DNA from: Phycisphaerales bacterium
GTDB lineage: Bacteria; Planctomycetota; Phycisphaerae; Phycisphaerales; UBA1924
Direction of reading: 5' to 3'
Assembly: GCA_027083355.1 (NCBI GenBank)
Contig: JALWOY010000222.1
Coordinates: 1 to 36,272, forward strand
DNA: 36,272 nt
The position numbers and the translations under genes were made by a program. The stretch's first letter is position 1, and every line of letters begins with the position of its first letter. The notes beneath the pieces are model-generated. The model had not been told where the DNA came from, did not search any database, and saw nothing but the letters and a program-made list of their open reading frames with translations. Below are positions 15,807-24,115 of the stretch, piece after piece.

Positions 15807-17774
15807 ATGGCAGACAAACGTGTGATCGTGGTCGGCGGCGGGTTGGCGGGTCTGGCGGCGACGATCCGCATCGCCGAGGCGGGCGTGCCGGTGGACCTGT
15901 TCTCCATGACCCCCGTCAAGCGGTCGCACAGCGTGTGCGCCCAGGGCGGGATCAACGCCTGCAACGAGGTCGCCCGGCAGCAGGGCTACAGCGAATATCA
16001 GCACTTCGACGAGACGCTCTACGGCGGCGACTTCCTCGCCGACCAGAACCCCGTGCTCGAGATGGCCAACTGGGCCCCGCGGATCATCGACCTGCTCGAC
16101 CGCATGGGCGTGCCGTTCAACCGCACCAACGAGGGCCGACGCGACTTGCGCCTGTTCGGCGGCTCGCTGTTCAAACGCACGCACTTCGCCGGGGCGACCA
16201 CGGGCCAGCAGCTGCTCTACGCCCTCGACGAGCAGACGCGCCGGTTCGAAACCGAGGGCAAGGTCAACAAGTTCGAGTGGTGGGAGTTCCTCTGGCCCGT
16301 GATCGAGGGCGAGGGTTCGGACAAACGCTGCGTCGGCATTGTCGCCCAGGACATGCGCACGATGCAGGTCCGCGCCTTCCGCGCCGACGCGGTGGTGATG
16401 GCGACCGGGGGCGTCGGCATCGTCTTCGGGCAGTCGACCAACTCCGTGATCTGCACCGGGGGCGCCGCCAGCCGGTGCATGCAGGCCGGCGCGTGGTACG
16501 GCAACGCCGAGATGATCCAGGTGCACCCGACCGCGATCCCCGGCGCCGACAAGTGCCGGCTGATGAGCGAGAGCGCCCGGGGCGAGGGCGGGCGCGTGTG
16601 GGTGCCCCGCAAGCCGGGCGACACCCGCGACCCGATGACGATCCCCGTCGAGGAGCGGTGGTACTTCCTCGAAGAGCGGTACCCGAAGTACGGCAACCTC
16701 GTCCCGCGGGATATCGCCACGCGCGAGATCTTCGACGTGTGCGTCAACGAGCACATGGGCATCGGCGGCGGGAACATGGTCTACCTCGACCTGACGCACA
16801 TGGACCCGGACTACCTGACGCGCAAACTGGGCGGCATCCTCGATATTTATGAGAAATTCGCCGGGGCCGATCCGCGCTTCACCCCCATGAAGATCTTCCC
16901 GGCCGTGCACTACTCGATGGGCGGGATGTGGACGACCTACGAGGCGGGCGATTACATGCCCGACGCGCCGATGCCCGAGCACGTGCCGGGGACCCCGCCG
17001 CCGGTGGACGCCGAGGTGGGCCGGGGCATGGTCCGCGGCGCGCCGAACAACATGATGACGAATATCGAGGGCCTCTACGCCTTCGGCGAGGTCAACTTCG
17101 CCTACCACGGGGCGACGAGGCTCGGGGCCAACGCCCTGCTGAGTTGCATCTTCGACGGGCTGTTCTGCGGCGAGGGCGTGGTGAACTTCGTCAACAACAC
17201 GGGCCGCTCCGCGGCCGATGTCGCCCCCTCCGTCTACGAGGCCGTGGTCAAGCAGGAGGAGGCCAAGGCCGAGCGACTCATCGCCAGCGCCGGGCCCGGC
17301 GGCGGCGACGACCCCGCCTACAACGCCTACATCATCGGCAAGGAGATGGGCGAAGTCATGACCGCGACCTCGACCGTCGTCAAGACCGAGGCGGGGCTGG
17401 AGTCCTGCCTGAACACCCTCGCGGCTCTGCGCGAACGGTACGGCAAGGTCCGCCTGAGCGACACGGCGACGTGGACGAACCAGACACTGAGCTACGCCCG
17501 CGCCGTCGGCGACATGCTGATCCTCGCCGAGGCGATAGCCCGGGCGGGCCTGCTCCGCAAGGAGAGCCGGGGCTCGCACTACCGCACGGACTACAAGGAC
17601 CGCGACGACACGAACTTCTGGAAGACCTCGATCTCGCGCTTCAACCCGGACACTGGCTCGGTCGACGTCTCCTTCGAACCCGTGCGGGCCGGGCTGGTGG
17701 CCCCGAGGCCGAGAACCTACGGCAAGGACACGCACAAAGAAACCGAGAAAAAGGAAACCGTCGCGGCCGGCTGA
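15807..17774 (+). CDS. sdhA: Succinate dehydrogenase flavoprotein subunit
   Basis: This 655-residue FAD subunit oxidises succinate to fumarate at the cytoplasmic face. The N-terminal FAD fold is RVIVVGGGLAGLAATIRIAE. The segment KRSHSVCAQGGINACNE holds the His that binds FAD covalently in this family. Substrate-site motifs include HPTAIPG and the Arg-rich SESARGEGGRVW. PAVHYSMGGMW and the second FAD segment TRLGANALLSCIFDGLFCGE follow. The length and the late Lys/Glu-rich tail fit the type B enzyme. I chose the second of two close ATGs (15801, 15807) because GAGGA at 15796-15800 is properly spaced for it. It is followed by sdhB after 22 nt. Confidence 0.93.
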   Translation: MADKRVIVVGGGLAGLAATIRIAEAGVPVDLFSMTPVKRSHSVCAQGGINACNEVARQQGYSEYQHFDETLYGGDFLADQNPVLEMANWAPRIIDLLDRMGVPFNRTNEGRRDLRLFGGSLFKRTHFAGATTGQQLLYALDEQTRRFETEGKVNKFEWWEFLWPVIEGEGSDKRCVGIVAQDMRTMQVRAFRADAVVMATGGVGIVFGQSTNSVICTGGAASRCMQAGAWYGNAEMIQVHPTAIPGADKCRLMSESARGEGGRVWVPRKPGDTRDPMTIPVEERWYFLEERYPKYGNLVPRDIATREIFDVCVNEHMGIGGGNMVYLDLTHMDPDYLTRKLGGILDIYEKFAGADPRFTPMKIFPAVHYSMGGMWTTYEAGDYMPDAPMPEHVPGTPPPVDAEVGRGMVRGAPNNMMTNIEGLYAFGEVNFAYHGATRLGANALLSCIFDGLFCGEGVVNFVNNTGRSAADVAPSVYEAVVKQEEAKAERLIASAGPGGGDDPAYNAYIIGKEMGEVMTATSTVVKTEAGLESCLNTLAALRERYGKVRLSDTATWTNQTLSYARAVGDMLILAEAIARAGLLRKESRGSHYRTDYKDRDDTNFWKTSISRFNPDTGSVDVSFEPVRAGLVAPRPRTYGKDTHKETEKKETVAAG

Positions 17775-17796
17775 GGCGTGACGAGCGAGGAACACC

Positions 17797-18618
17797 ATGA
17801 GCGCGATCGCAACCGAAACAACGAAAGCCGCTGAATCGACCCGCACGGTGCACTTCCGCATCAAGCGTTGCGACGGCCCCGGCAAACCGAGCCGTTGGGA
17901 GGTGTTCGACGTCCCCGTGCCCGCGCACGCCAACGTGATCTCGTGCCTCCAGTGGATCGCGGCCAATCCCACCACCGCCGACGGCAAGGCGACCACGCCC
18001 GTCGTGTGGGAATCGTCCTGCCTCGAAGAGGTCTGCGGTGCCTGCACCATGGTCATCAACGGCAAGGTCCGCCAGTCCTGCTCGTGCCTGATGGACGAGT
18101 ACGCCCCCAACGACGGCGACACCATCACGCTCGAACCCATGAGCAAGTTCCCCGTGATCCGCGACCTGTGGGTCGACCGCTCGCGGATGTTCGACGCGCT
18201 CAAACGCGTCCGCGCGTGGGTGCCCATCGACGGCACCTACAGCCTCGGCCCCGGCCCGATGGAAGGACCGAAAGAGTCCGAGACACGCTACAAGCTCAGC
18301 GAGTGCATGACCTGCGGCTGCTGCCTCGAGGCCTGCCCGCAGTACCACCTCGAAACGGACGAGGCCGCCTGGGCGACGTCGTTCATCGGGGCCGCCCCGA
18401 TCAGCCAGGCCCGGCTGTTCAACGAGCACGAGACCGGCGCGGTGCTCAAGGCCGACCGCCTCGAAGCGCTCATGGGCCCCGGCGGCATCAACGACTGCGG
18501 CAACGCCCAGAACTGCGTGCAGGTCTGCCCGAAAGAGATCCCGCTGACCGAATCCATCGCCACGATCGGCCGGGCCGCGACGTTCGAGGCGTTCAGGCGG
18601 TTCTTCCAGTCCCGCTGA
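17797..18618 (+). CDS. sdhB: Succinate dehydrogenase iron-sulfur subunit
   Basis: This 273-residue subunit carries electrons from FAD to quinone through three clusters. All cluster ligands are visible: [2Fe-2S] at C75, C80, C83 and C95 (SSCLEEVCGACT ... QSC); [4Fe-4S] at C170, C173, C176 and C180 (ECMTCGCCLEACP); and [3Fe-4S] at C234, C240 and C244 (DCGNAQNCVQVCPKEIP), with the last set also ligating the 4Fe cluster. A GAGGA ribosome site precedes the ATG. It ends the sdhCAB operon; no sdhD-like gene follows. The next gene begins 87 nt later with its own promoter. Confidence 0.93.
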   Translation: MSAIATETTKAAESTRTVHFRIKRCDGPGKPSRWEVFDVPVPAHANVISCLQWIAANPTTADGKATTPVVWESSCLEEVCGACTMVINGKVRQSCSCLMDEYAPNDGDTITLEPMSKFPVIRDLWVDRSRMFDALKRVRAWVPIDGTYSLGPGPMEGPKESETRYKLSECMTCGCCLEACPQYHLETDEAAWATSFIGAAPISQARLFNEHETGAVLKADRLEALMGPGGINDCGNAQNCVQVCPKEIPLTESIATIGRAATFEAFRRFFQSR

Positions 18619-18690
18619 ACCACCTGTTTGGGGTGGGCGAAGCCGCGTAAAAAAGTGATATTTCGATTGCTCTCTCTTGCGCTGCGGGTG

Positions 18691-18699
18691 TGGTATCCT
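18691..18699 (+). promoter_or_regulatory. Extended -10 element (TGG-TATCCT), leaderless start
   Basis: TGG followed by TATCCT (18694-18699) fits an extended -10. The ATG at 18706 begins 6 nt after the hexamer, exactly where transcription should start. No -35 or Shine-Dalgarno sequence is evident. A leaderless mRNA is likely. Confidence 0.55.
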
Positions 18700-18705
18700 G
18701 TGCCC

Positions 18706-19536
18706 ATGCCGAATCAGGCACGAAAAGCACAATCAAGATCTCCTTTGTGCCATGGTCGATCCCGAAGTGCATTTACACTGATCGAATTGCTCGTCGTCGT
18801 GTTCATCCTCGCGGTGCTTGTTTCGATTCTGCTGCCCACTCTTCGGATGACGATCGATCATTCGCGCGCAACGGAGTGCCTTTCGAACATCCGTGAGGCG
18901 GACGCCACGGCGTTATCGTTCTCGTTCGAACACAATGATCTCCCGCCCCACTTCCCGGTTCACGAGAGCCAAACCGACGAAATCGGGGTGCCGTTGATCG
19001 TGATCGAATTCCAGAGATACACGCTGCTGACGAACTACTTCAACCAGACAAGCCTGTGGATACGCGCCCTCCGCGCCCCGAGCGAGCCGGTGCCCCGGCG
19101 GCTGACATGCACGGGGCTGAACCCGCCTTCTGATCTTGATCCGGATGTCTTCGCCTCGACAACGTACGCGCTCTCGGCCGCTCTTCTCGCGGACCCGAGG
19201 CTGTTCGAAGCCGACCGGGTTGACCGGTTCGAGCCGCAATGGTTCAGCCCGCAGGGGCTTTACAAAGTCGCGTTGCCCGCGTCCAAATCGATGCTGGCGG
19301 AGCAGTCCGTCGCCCATCTTTCCGGTAGTTCGGGGGCCTCGGGCATCACCGATGTCATGGACACGCCGAAGAAGATCGCGCCCGTCGCGTATGTCGACGG
19401 GCACGCTTCTCTTGAATCTTTCGATGGTGTCCCCGCCGTCGAAGTCATCCCCGATGGCCGATCACCAAGGCCGTATTCCCACACACTCCACGGCGTTCGT
19501 GGGGTTGATGTTCCGGATCACCAACCAGCCCATTGA
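18706..19536 (+). CDS. Prepilin-type (pseudopilin-like) protein
   Basis: This 276-residue protein has a class III prepilin leader. A basic 22-residue leader ends RSRSA, then FTLIELLVVVFILAVLVSIL forms the methylated helix, with Glu 27 at +5. The residue before the cleavage site is Ala instead of Gly, a variant common in Planctomycetota. Residues 45-276 hold VDGHASLES near the C-terminus, resembling the xxDGHA ending of the H-X9-DG prepilin-like families. The true function of these abundant proteins is unknown; they may be surface or pilus components. The start is set by the prepilin leader and a -10 element immediately upstream. Confidence 0.8.
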   Translation: MPNQARKAQSRSPLCHGRSRSAFTLIELLVVVFILAVLVSILLPTLRMTIDHSRATECLSNIREADATALSFSFEHNDLPPHFPVHESQTDEIGVPLIVIEFQRYTLLTNYFNQTSLWIRALRAPSEPVPRRLTCTGLNPPSDLDPDVFASTTYALSAALLADPRLFEADRVDRFEPQWFSPQGLYKVALPASKSMLAEQSVAHLSGSSGASGITDVMDTPKKIAPVAYVDGHASLESFDGVPAVEVIPDGRSPRPYSHTLHGVRGVDVPDHQPAH

Positions 19537-19597
19537 AAAGCATAGTAAATGAATACCAAACCTGATCGCACCCTGTACGTACTCACTCAACATTTTT

Positions 19598-19603
19598 CAT
19601 AAT
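19598..19603 (+). promoter_or_regulatory. -10 element (CATAAT) for the anchored hypothetical gene
   Basis: CATAAT lies in a locally AT-rich stretch (19537-19610), unlike its GC-rich surroundings, about 75 nt before the ATG at 19679. The -35 is weak (TGTACG, spacer about 18). Confidence 0.4.
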
Positions 19604-19678
19604 TGCTACACCAAACGATTCGCAGCTCGACGACGCAAACTGCAACCTCATCAGCAGACACCATCGAAGAGAACGTCA

Positions 19679-20473
19679 ATGAAATTATCCAATCGACTGG
19701 TCGTGGCGTGTGGTCTCGTCGCCCTGCTCGGCGTCGGTCTCTTTGCCCTCCTCCGTTTCGGCGGCGCATCGTCCACAAAGCAAACAGCGGGAGCATCCCG
19801 TCCCTTCGGCACGGCCGAGGGGTCGGGCATTGCCGATGGCTTCATCCAGACCGATCGCACGGAGGTTCTCGCGACCGCCGCGGAAGCAACAACCTCCGCC
19901 CTCGCCGACCTGGGCCTGACCGACGAGGGCGAACTGGCTTCCGTTTCCGACGGCGTGGTCGCCGGGCTGGGGCTGCTCGGCCCGGGTGACATCGAATCCT
20001 ATCTCGCGTACTGGAACGCCTACGGCGGAACGCTCAGCCCAGCCGGCGAGGCGGTCGCTGATCAGCAGTTCCAGATCGCCGGGCTGCCCGACATCGATCA
20101 GGAACAATGGGAATCGATGGAGCCCGAAGAAAAGTTCGCCGCGATCGCAAGCCGACCCGATGTCCGCAAGGCCTCGATCCTGAAGATCGACACAAGCCGG
20201 GTCCGCGTCGGCGAAGGGCCGAAATCCGACATCCCCGAGGGGTATCGGGTGCAGGGCATGCGATCGGCGTTCCATGCCCCATCGCCCAACCTGTTCACTG
20301 TCGGGGCAGATACCCCCTGGATCTGGGCCGAGTATCCGGTGAAGCTCCTCCAGACAGACAAGGCATATCTCCGGTTCGAATTCGCCTACGACGATTCTGT
20401 CGGCGCCTGGCTGCTGCAGCGCGCCTCGTTGCTGGCGCCGGCTTCGGTCAAACTCCCCTGGATCGTTTTCTGA
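19679..20473 (+). CDS. Hypothetical protein with N-terminal membrane anchor
   Basis: I do not recognise this 264-residue protein. One hydrophobic segment lies at about 8-25 (LVVACGLVALLGVGLFALL), which is a signal anchor or uncleaved signal peptide because no clear cleavage site follows. The rest is hydrophilic and likely outside the cytoplasm, with a helical part (about 60-150) and a beta-rich C-terminus (about 165-264) ending ASVKLPWIVF. It has no cysteine outside the anchor. It follows the prepilin gene by 142 nt with its own likely promoter and converges on the zinc-ribbon gene. Coding looks real from the GC bias at third positions and the sensible start. Confidence 0.6.
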   Translation: MKLSNRLVVACGLVALLGVGLFALLRFGGASSTKQTAGASRPFGTAEGSGIADGFIQTDRTEVLATAAEATTSALADLGLTDEGELASVSDGVVAGLGLLGPGDIESYLAYWNAYGGTLSPAGEAVADQQFQIAGLPDIDQEQWESMEPEEKFAAIASRPDVRKASILKIDTSRVRVGEGPKSDIPEGYRVQGMRSAFHAPSPNLFTVGADTPWIWAEYPVKLLQTDKAYLRFEFAYDDSVGAWLLQRASLLAPASVKLPWIVF

Positions 20474-20478
20474 CAATC

Positions 20479-20492
20479 AGCCGGACTCGGCT
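20479..20492. terminator. Small hairpin between convergent genes
   Basis: AGCCG-GACT-CGGCT forms a 5-bp stem in the 28-bp gap between two converging genes. It is followed by AATTT on plus but has no proper U-tract. It is a weak candidate for a bidirectional terminator. Confidence 0.3.
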
Positions 20493-20501
20493 CGAATTTG
20501 G

Positions 20502-21428
20502 TTATCCGCATCCGCCCGCGTGATCATCCCGCCCGGAACCCTGCTCGATCCCCAGCATCTTCATCTTGACCGACCACATCCGGCCGAGCGTCGCATAATC
20601 CACTGCCTGCCCGCAATCGGGGCACCGCTCCACCGGGCCGTCGGAAAGATCACAGAGACATTCCGGGCACGCCATCCCACCCGAAACCTCCAGCGCACGC
20701 CGCAGGCGCTTCATCCGCCGGTTCAGCAGAAAAAACAAAGGCCCCGCGAAGACGACCAGCCCGAGCACGGAAGCCAGAATCTCCACCATCAAGGTAAACC
20801 CCATCGACCAGCCACTCTTCAGCCCCGGCATCCCGTGCTGCACAATCATCATGGGGCCGAACGCGCCCAGCGGAACCAGCAGCGACATCCACATCGCCAG
20901 CCGCCGCGCCCGGCCCTCGTACCGGCTGCGTCCGGCGCTGTCGAACCCGGTCTCGTCAAACCGGGTTTCTCTCGACCAGAGAAAACGCCGCCTGACCTTC
21001 CGCGTCCAGAGCGTCGGCAGCATGTCATACTCGACGTGCTGCCCGCACTCCGGGCACCGCTCCACACGGTCGGCGGAGAGGTCATAAAGACACCCCGGGC
21101 ACGCATACCCCCCCCTGCGGGCAGCCTCCCGCACCGCCCCGCGCGTGGACCCGATCACATACAGGCACAGAATGACGACCAAGGCATTCGGCCCGACGAA
21201 GATCAGCATCATCACGGGGAAGCTCGGCATCGTGGGATGGGAACTCGTCGCCCCGCGCGACAAGTAATCGAGTACCACGAGCTGCACCAGAATCGTGATC
21301 AACTCCAGCAGCAAGAACAGGCCGAACGCGGCCCTGTACCGGCGGACCTCCCACCGGCTGAGCCCGTTGGTGGCGAACCCCACCCCGTTCGATTCGAGAT
21401 TCTCGAAAAGCCACGGACGCATCGCCAT
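20502..21428 (-). CDS. Membrane protein with two TM-TM-zinc-ribbon repeats
   Basis: This is an unrecognised 308-residue protein with an internal duplication. Repeat 1 has helices at about 35-55 and 72-93 and a four-Cys site C110-x2-C113, C125-x2-C128 (ACPGCLYDLS...RCPECGQ). Repeat 2 has helices at about 177-197 and 209-236 and C254-x2-C257, C269-x2-C272 (ACPECLCDLS...RCPDCGQ). Both sites have the same 11-residue spacing and both are followed by a Tyr-x-x-Leu stretch (YDMLPTLW, YATLGRMW). The ribbons should bind zinc and lie on the cytoplasmic side if the helices form hairpins. The gene is 65 nt downstream of the M32 peptidase and may share its transcript. The start at 21428 follows a G-rich stretch; 21422 is an alternative. 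Confidence 0.65.
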   Translation of the reverse strand: MAMRPWLFENLESNGVGFATNGLSRWEVRRYRAAFGLFLLLELITILVQLVVLDYLSRGATSSHPTMPSFPVMMLIFVGPNALVVILCLYVIGSTRGAVREAARRGGYACPGCLYDLSADRVERCPECGQHVEYDMLPTLWTRKVRRRFLWSRETRFDETGFDSAGRSRYEGRARRLAMWMSLLVPLGAFGPMMIVQHGMPGLKSGWSMGFTLMVEILASVLGLVVFAGPLFFLLNRRMKRLRRALEVSGGMACPECLCDLSDGPVERCPDCGQAVDYATLGRMWSVKMKMLGIEQGSGRDDHAGGCG

Positions 21429-21493
21429 CGCGCCACCCCCCGACGTGTCAGCAGACGCTCGCGCCCCGCCGTGGCAGCGACCGGCCCAAGCAA

Positions 21494-23029
21494 TCACAGC
21501 CCGTACACCGGCCGCAGCTTGCCCTCGAGGTGGCGCATCAGCGGGTCCGGCCCCAGCGGCTTGCCCGTCGCCTTCTCGCAGATCTCCGCCGCCGAATACC
21601 GCCGCCCCAGCCGGTGGATGTGCTCACGCGACCAGTCCAGCACCGGGCTCATGTCGCCGGATGCGATCCGGTCGTCCAGGTCCGGCGTCTTCTCGCGGAT
21701 CGCCTCGAAGAACTGCGCCGCGTACAGGTTCCCCAGCGTGTACGTCGGGAAATACCCGATCAGCCCGAAACTCCAGTGCACGTCCTGCAGACACCCGCGG
21801 GCGTCGTCCGGCACCTTCACCCCCAGCATCCGCTCGAAACGCTCGTTCCACTCGCCCGGGATGTCCTTGATCGCCACGTCGCCGGCGATCATCGCACGCT
21901 CGAGCGCAAACCGAAGCATCACGTGCAGGTTGTACGTCGCCTCGTCCGCCTCCACACGGATGAAACTCCGCTCGACGAGGTTCGACGCCCGGAACACATC
22001 CTCGGCGCTGAACTTCGTGAAGTCACCGCCGAAATAACCGTCCGCGACGGGCTTGGCCCACTCCCAGAACGCCCGCCCGCGGCCGACGAAGTTCTCCCAG
22101 CCCCGGCTCTGACTCTCATGAATCCCCAGACTCCGCGCCTCACTCAGCGGCGTGCCGTAGATCGCGCTCGGCTCGCCGTCGGCGTCCTGCTTCGGGAGCC
22201 CCTGTTCATACAGCCCGTGCCCCGCCTCGTGCATCGTGCCGTACAACGCCCCCATGAAATAGTCCTCGTCGTACCGTGTCGTCAGCCGCGTGTCGCCCGG
22301 CGCCAGCCCCTCGCAGAACGGGTGCGTCGTCACGTCAAGCCGGCCCCTGCTCAGATCGAAACCCATCTGCTCGATCACCCGAAGCCCCATCGCGTGCTGC
22401 GCAGCCTCCGGCACATGCACCTTCCGCGGCCCGGTCTCTGGCGGCGTGCCGTTGTCCAGCAACTCCGCCACCAGACCGGAAAGCCGATCCTGCAGCGGCG
22501 TGAACACCGCCTCGATCTCGCTCGCCCGCGCGTCCGGCTCGTACTCATCCAGCAGCGCGTCGTACAGCTCGCCGCCGGCCGGCGCCCCGTAACACTCCGC
22601 CTTGCGCCGCGTCAGCGTCACCATCTTCTCGAGCCAGGGCTGGAACGCCTTGAAATCGTTGTTCTTCCTCGCGTCCTTCCACGCGTCCTGCGCCCGCGCC
22701 CCCACGTTGGCCAGCTCGGTGACGAGTTCCTTGGGCAGCTTCGTCTCGCGGTCATAGTCCCGACGCATCTCACGCACGTTCGCCGCCGCGTCCGCGTCGT
22801 CCTGCACGGCCTTGTCCTGCTCGCACGCCGTGATCAGCTCGCCCAGCCGCTCGCTCGTCTGCCGGTCGTGCACCAGCCCCGCGAGGATCGCCGACTGCTC
22901 GGCCCGGGCGGCCGTGCCCCCCGCCGGCATATACGTCTCCTGATCCCACGACAGCAGATAGGCGACGGACGACAGCATCGCGGCTTCGCGTTTCATCGAG
23001 CACAAATCGGTGTAGGCCTGCGTGATCAT
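21494..23029 (-). CDS. M32 (Taq-type) metallocarboxypeptidase
   Basis: This is a cytosolic zinc carboxypeptidase that trims C-terminal residues from peptides. The 511-residue protein has every M32 hallmark: SWDQETYMP (27-35), THPFCEGL with the family HPF (236-238), HEAGH with zinc ligands H267 and H271 and catalytic E268, the HESQSR motif (304-309) followed by WEN, and LVERSFIRVEADEATYNLH. The length is typical. The ATG at 23029 is preceded by AAGGAG 7 nt upstream; longer in-frame extensions have no family match. It is followed by the zinc-ribbon membrane protein on the same strand. Confidence 0.93.
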   Translation of the reverse strand: MITQAYTDLCSMKREAAMLSSVAYLLSWDQETYMPAGGTAARAEQSAILAGLVHDRQTSERLGELITACEQDKAVQDDADAAANVREMRRDYDRETKLPKELVTELANVGARAQDAWKDARKNNDFKAFQPWLEKMVTLTRRKAECYGAPAGGELYDALLDEYEPDARASEIEAVFTPLQDRLSGLVAELLDNGTPPETGPRKVHVPEAAQHAMGLRVIEQMGFDLSRGRLDVTTHPFCEGLAPGDTRLTTRYDEDYFMGALYGTMHEAGHGLYEQGLPKQDADGEPSAIYGTPLSEARSLGIHESQSRGWENFVGRGRAFWEWAKPVADGYFGGDFTKFSAEDVFRASNLVERSFIRVEADEATYNLHVMLRFALERAMIAGDVAIKDIPGEWNERFERMLGVKVPDDARGCLQDVHWSFGLIGYFPTYTLGNLYAAQFFEAIREKTPDLDDRIASGDMSPVLDWSREHIHRLGRRYSAAEICEKATGKPLGPDPLMRHLEGKLRPVYGL

Positions 23030-23102
23030 CGGGCATCTCCTTATTGCTACACAGTAGTCGGCACTCCACACGCCCGACGAGCGCCAAGGGCATACGAGAA
23101 AG

Positions 23103-23123
23103 GCCCGGGGATGCACCCCGAGC
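23103..23123 (-). terminator. Probable terminator of the nidogen-domain gene
   Basis: On the minus strand GCTCGGGG-TGCAT-CCCCGGGC forms an 8-bp stem (one G-U pair) with a 5-nt loop, followed by CTTTCTC. It lies 42 nt past the nidogen gene stop and upstream of the M32 gene. The U-tract is weak. Confidence 0.5.
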
Positions 23124-23165
23124 CCAACGTGCTTGACACACAATTCCGATCCGGACCGGCAGCCC

Positions 23166-23918
23166 TTACCGACGACGCCTCGCCGCACCAAGCCCCAGCA
23201 ACAGCACACCCGCGCCCCCCGGCGCCGGCACAGACACGAAGTACCCACCCGCACCGTCGGGTTCGAAGATGATGTTCGTGAAGTCGATATCCAAGTCGTC
23301 GTCGTCATATCCGAACAACTCAAGAACCGTGGCGCCCGTGTGCACTGGTGTGTCCGCGGTGTAATCAACCTCGTTCGGCCAACTGCTCAGGCCACCCGTT
23401 GTCAAGCCGACGTGGATATCGGTGTCGAAGTTGCTGGCGATATTCCGCTCCAGCCCGGCGTAGCCGAACACGATCTCGCCCGTATTGTCGATCTGCACCT
23501 GGAACGTATTCGACGTGAACGGCTCGGCATACGAACCGACACCGACCCACGTGATCACAGCACGGTCACCGAAGTCGTTGAAGTAGACCCGTCCTTGGCC
23601 CGTCAGGCTCAAATCGCTCCAGAACGGCGAAATCATCGGGCTGTCCGTGAAAAGAAACTCATTCCCCGACGGGTAGTCATTCGCCTCACCAAGCCCACCG
23701 ACACCGATCCCCCCGTTGGTGCCAACCCACAGATTGCGCGTCACGAGGCCCGCGAACGAAAAGTCGAATCCGATCGCGACCTGCTGGGCCGCGTCGTCGC
23801 GCCCCCTCAAATCGAAAAGCTCGCTGCCGTAGTTGGACTCCCAGAGAAACGTCCCCGCCGCGGCATTCGACACACCGATCAATCCGAGTGCGCAAGCACA
23901 TCCAAATCGCATCTTCAT
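23166..23918 (-). CDS. Secreted nidogen-domain protein with VPAPG-type sorting tail
   Basis: This 250-residue exported protein has a signal peptide (about 1-22, ALGLIGVSNAAA before GTFLW). The core, about 40-200, matches a nidogen (NIDO)-like domain: FAGLVTRNLWVGTNGGIGVG, ISPFWSDLSL, RAVITWVGV, FQVQIDNTGEIVFGYAGL. The C-terminus VPAPGGAGVLLLGLG followed by AARRRR is a PEP-CTERM-like tripartite signal (motif, hydrophobic helix, Arg cluster), implying sorting and processing by an exosortase/archaeosortase-type system. It is probably an extracellular adhesion or matrix protein. I chose the ATG at 23918 because GGGGGA lies about 10 nt upstream; 23912 is an alternative. Confidence 0.75.
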   Translation of the reverse strand: MKMRFGCACALGLIGVSNAAAGTFLWESNYGSELFDLRGRDDAAQQVAIGFDFSFAGLVTRNLWVGTNGGIGVGGLGEANDYPSGNEFLFTDSPMISPFWSDLSLTGQGRVYFNDFGDRAVITWVGVGSYAEPFTSNTFQVQIDNTGEIVFGYAGLERNIASNFDTDIHVGLTTGGLSSWPNEVDYTADTPVHTGATVLELFGYDDDDLDIDFTNIIFEPDGAGGYFVSVPAPGGAGVLLLGLGAARRRR

Positions 23919-23951
23919 GTTGACAATTCCCCCGTTGTTTACCCTCTTCAA

Positions 23952-23978
23952 AGACAAGATCCGAAAGACATCTTGTCT
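23952..23978. promoter_or_regulatory. 9-bp perfect inverted repeat upstream of the nidogen gene
   Basis: AGACAAGAT and ATCTTGTCT flank a 9-nt spacer, 34 bp upstream of the start codon. It could be an operator for a dimeric regulator or a leader hairpin. No sigma70 promoter could be assigned with confidence here. Confidence 0.45.
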
Positions 23979-24115
23979 CTCTCATGGGCCGGCACTTCTC
24001 GGAACTTGGCACAAAAAGAACTGAGATACCAGTCAATCTCTGAATTTTTTCATCGCGGATTCAAGAAGTTTCTCATGCTTTTGGAGCAGGAACCGGGTGT
24101 TGTCTCCTCCATCTC

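Noticed and set aside
15573-18236. An 887-residue open frame on the minus strand
   Set aside because: It is antisense to sdhA and sdhB, whose cofactor motifs are intact. Composition is shadow-like (His, Arg, Val, Gly).
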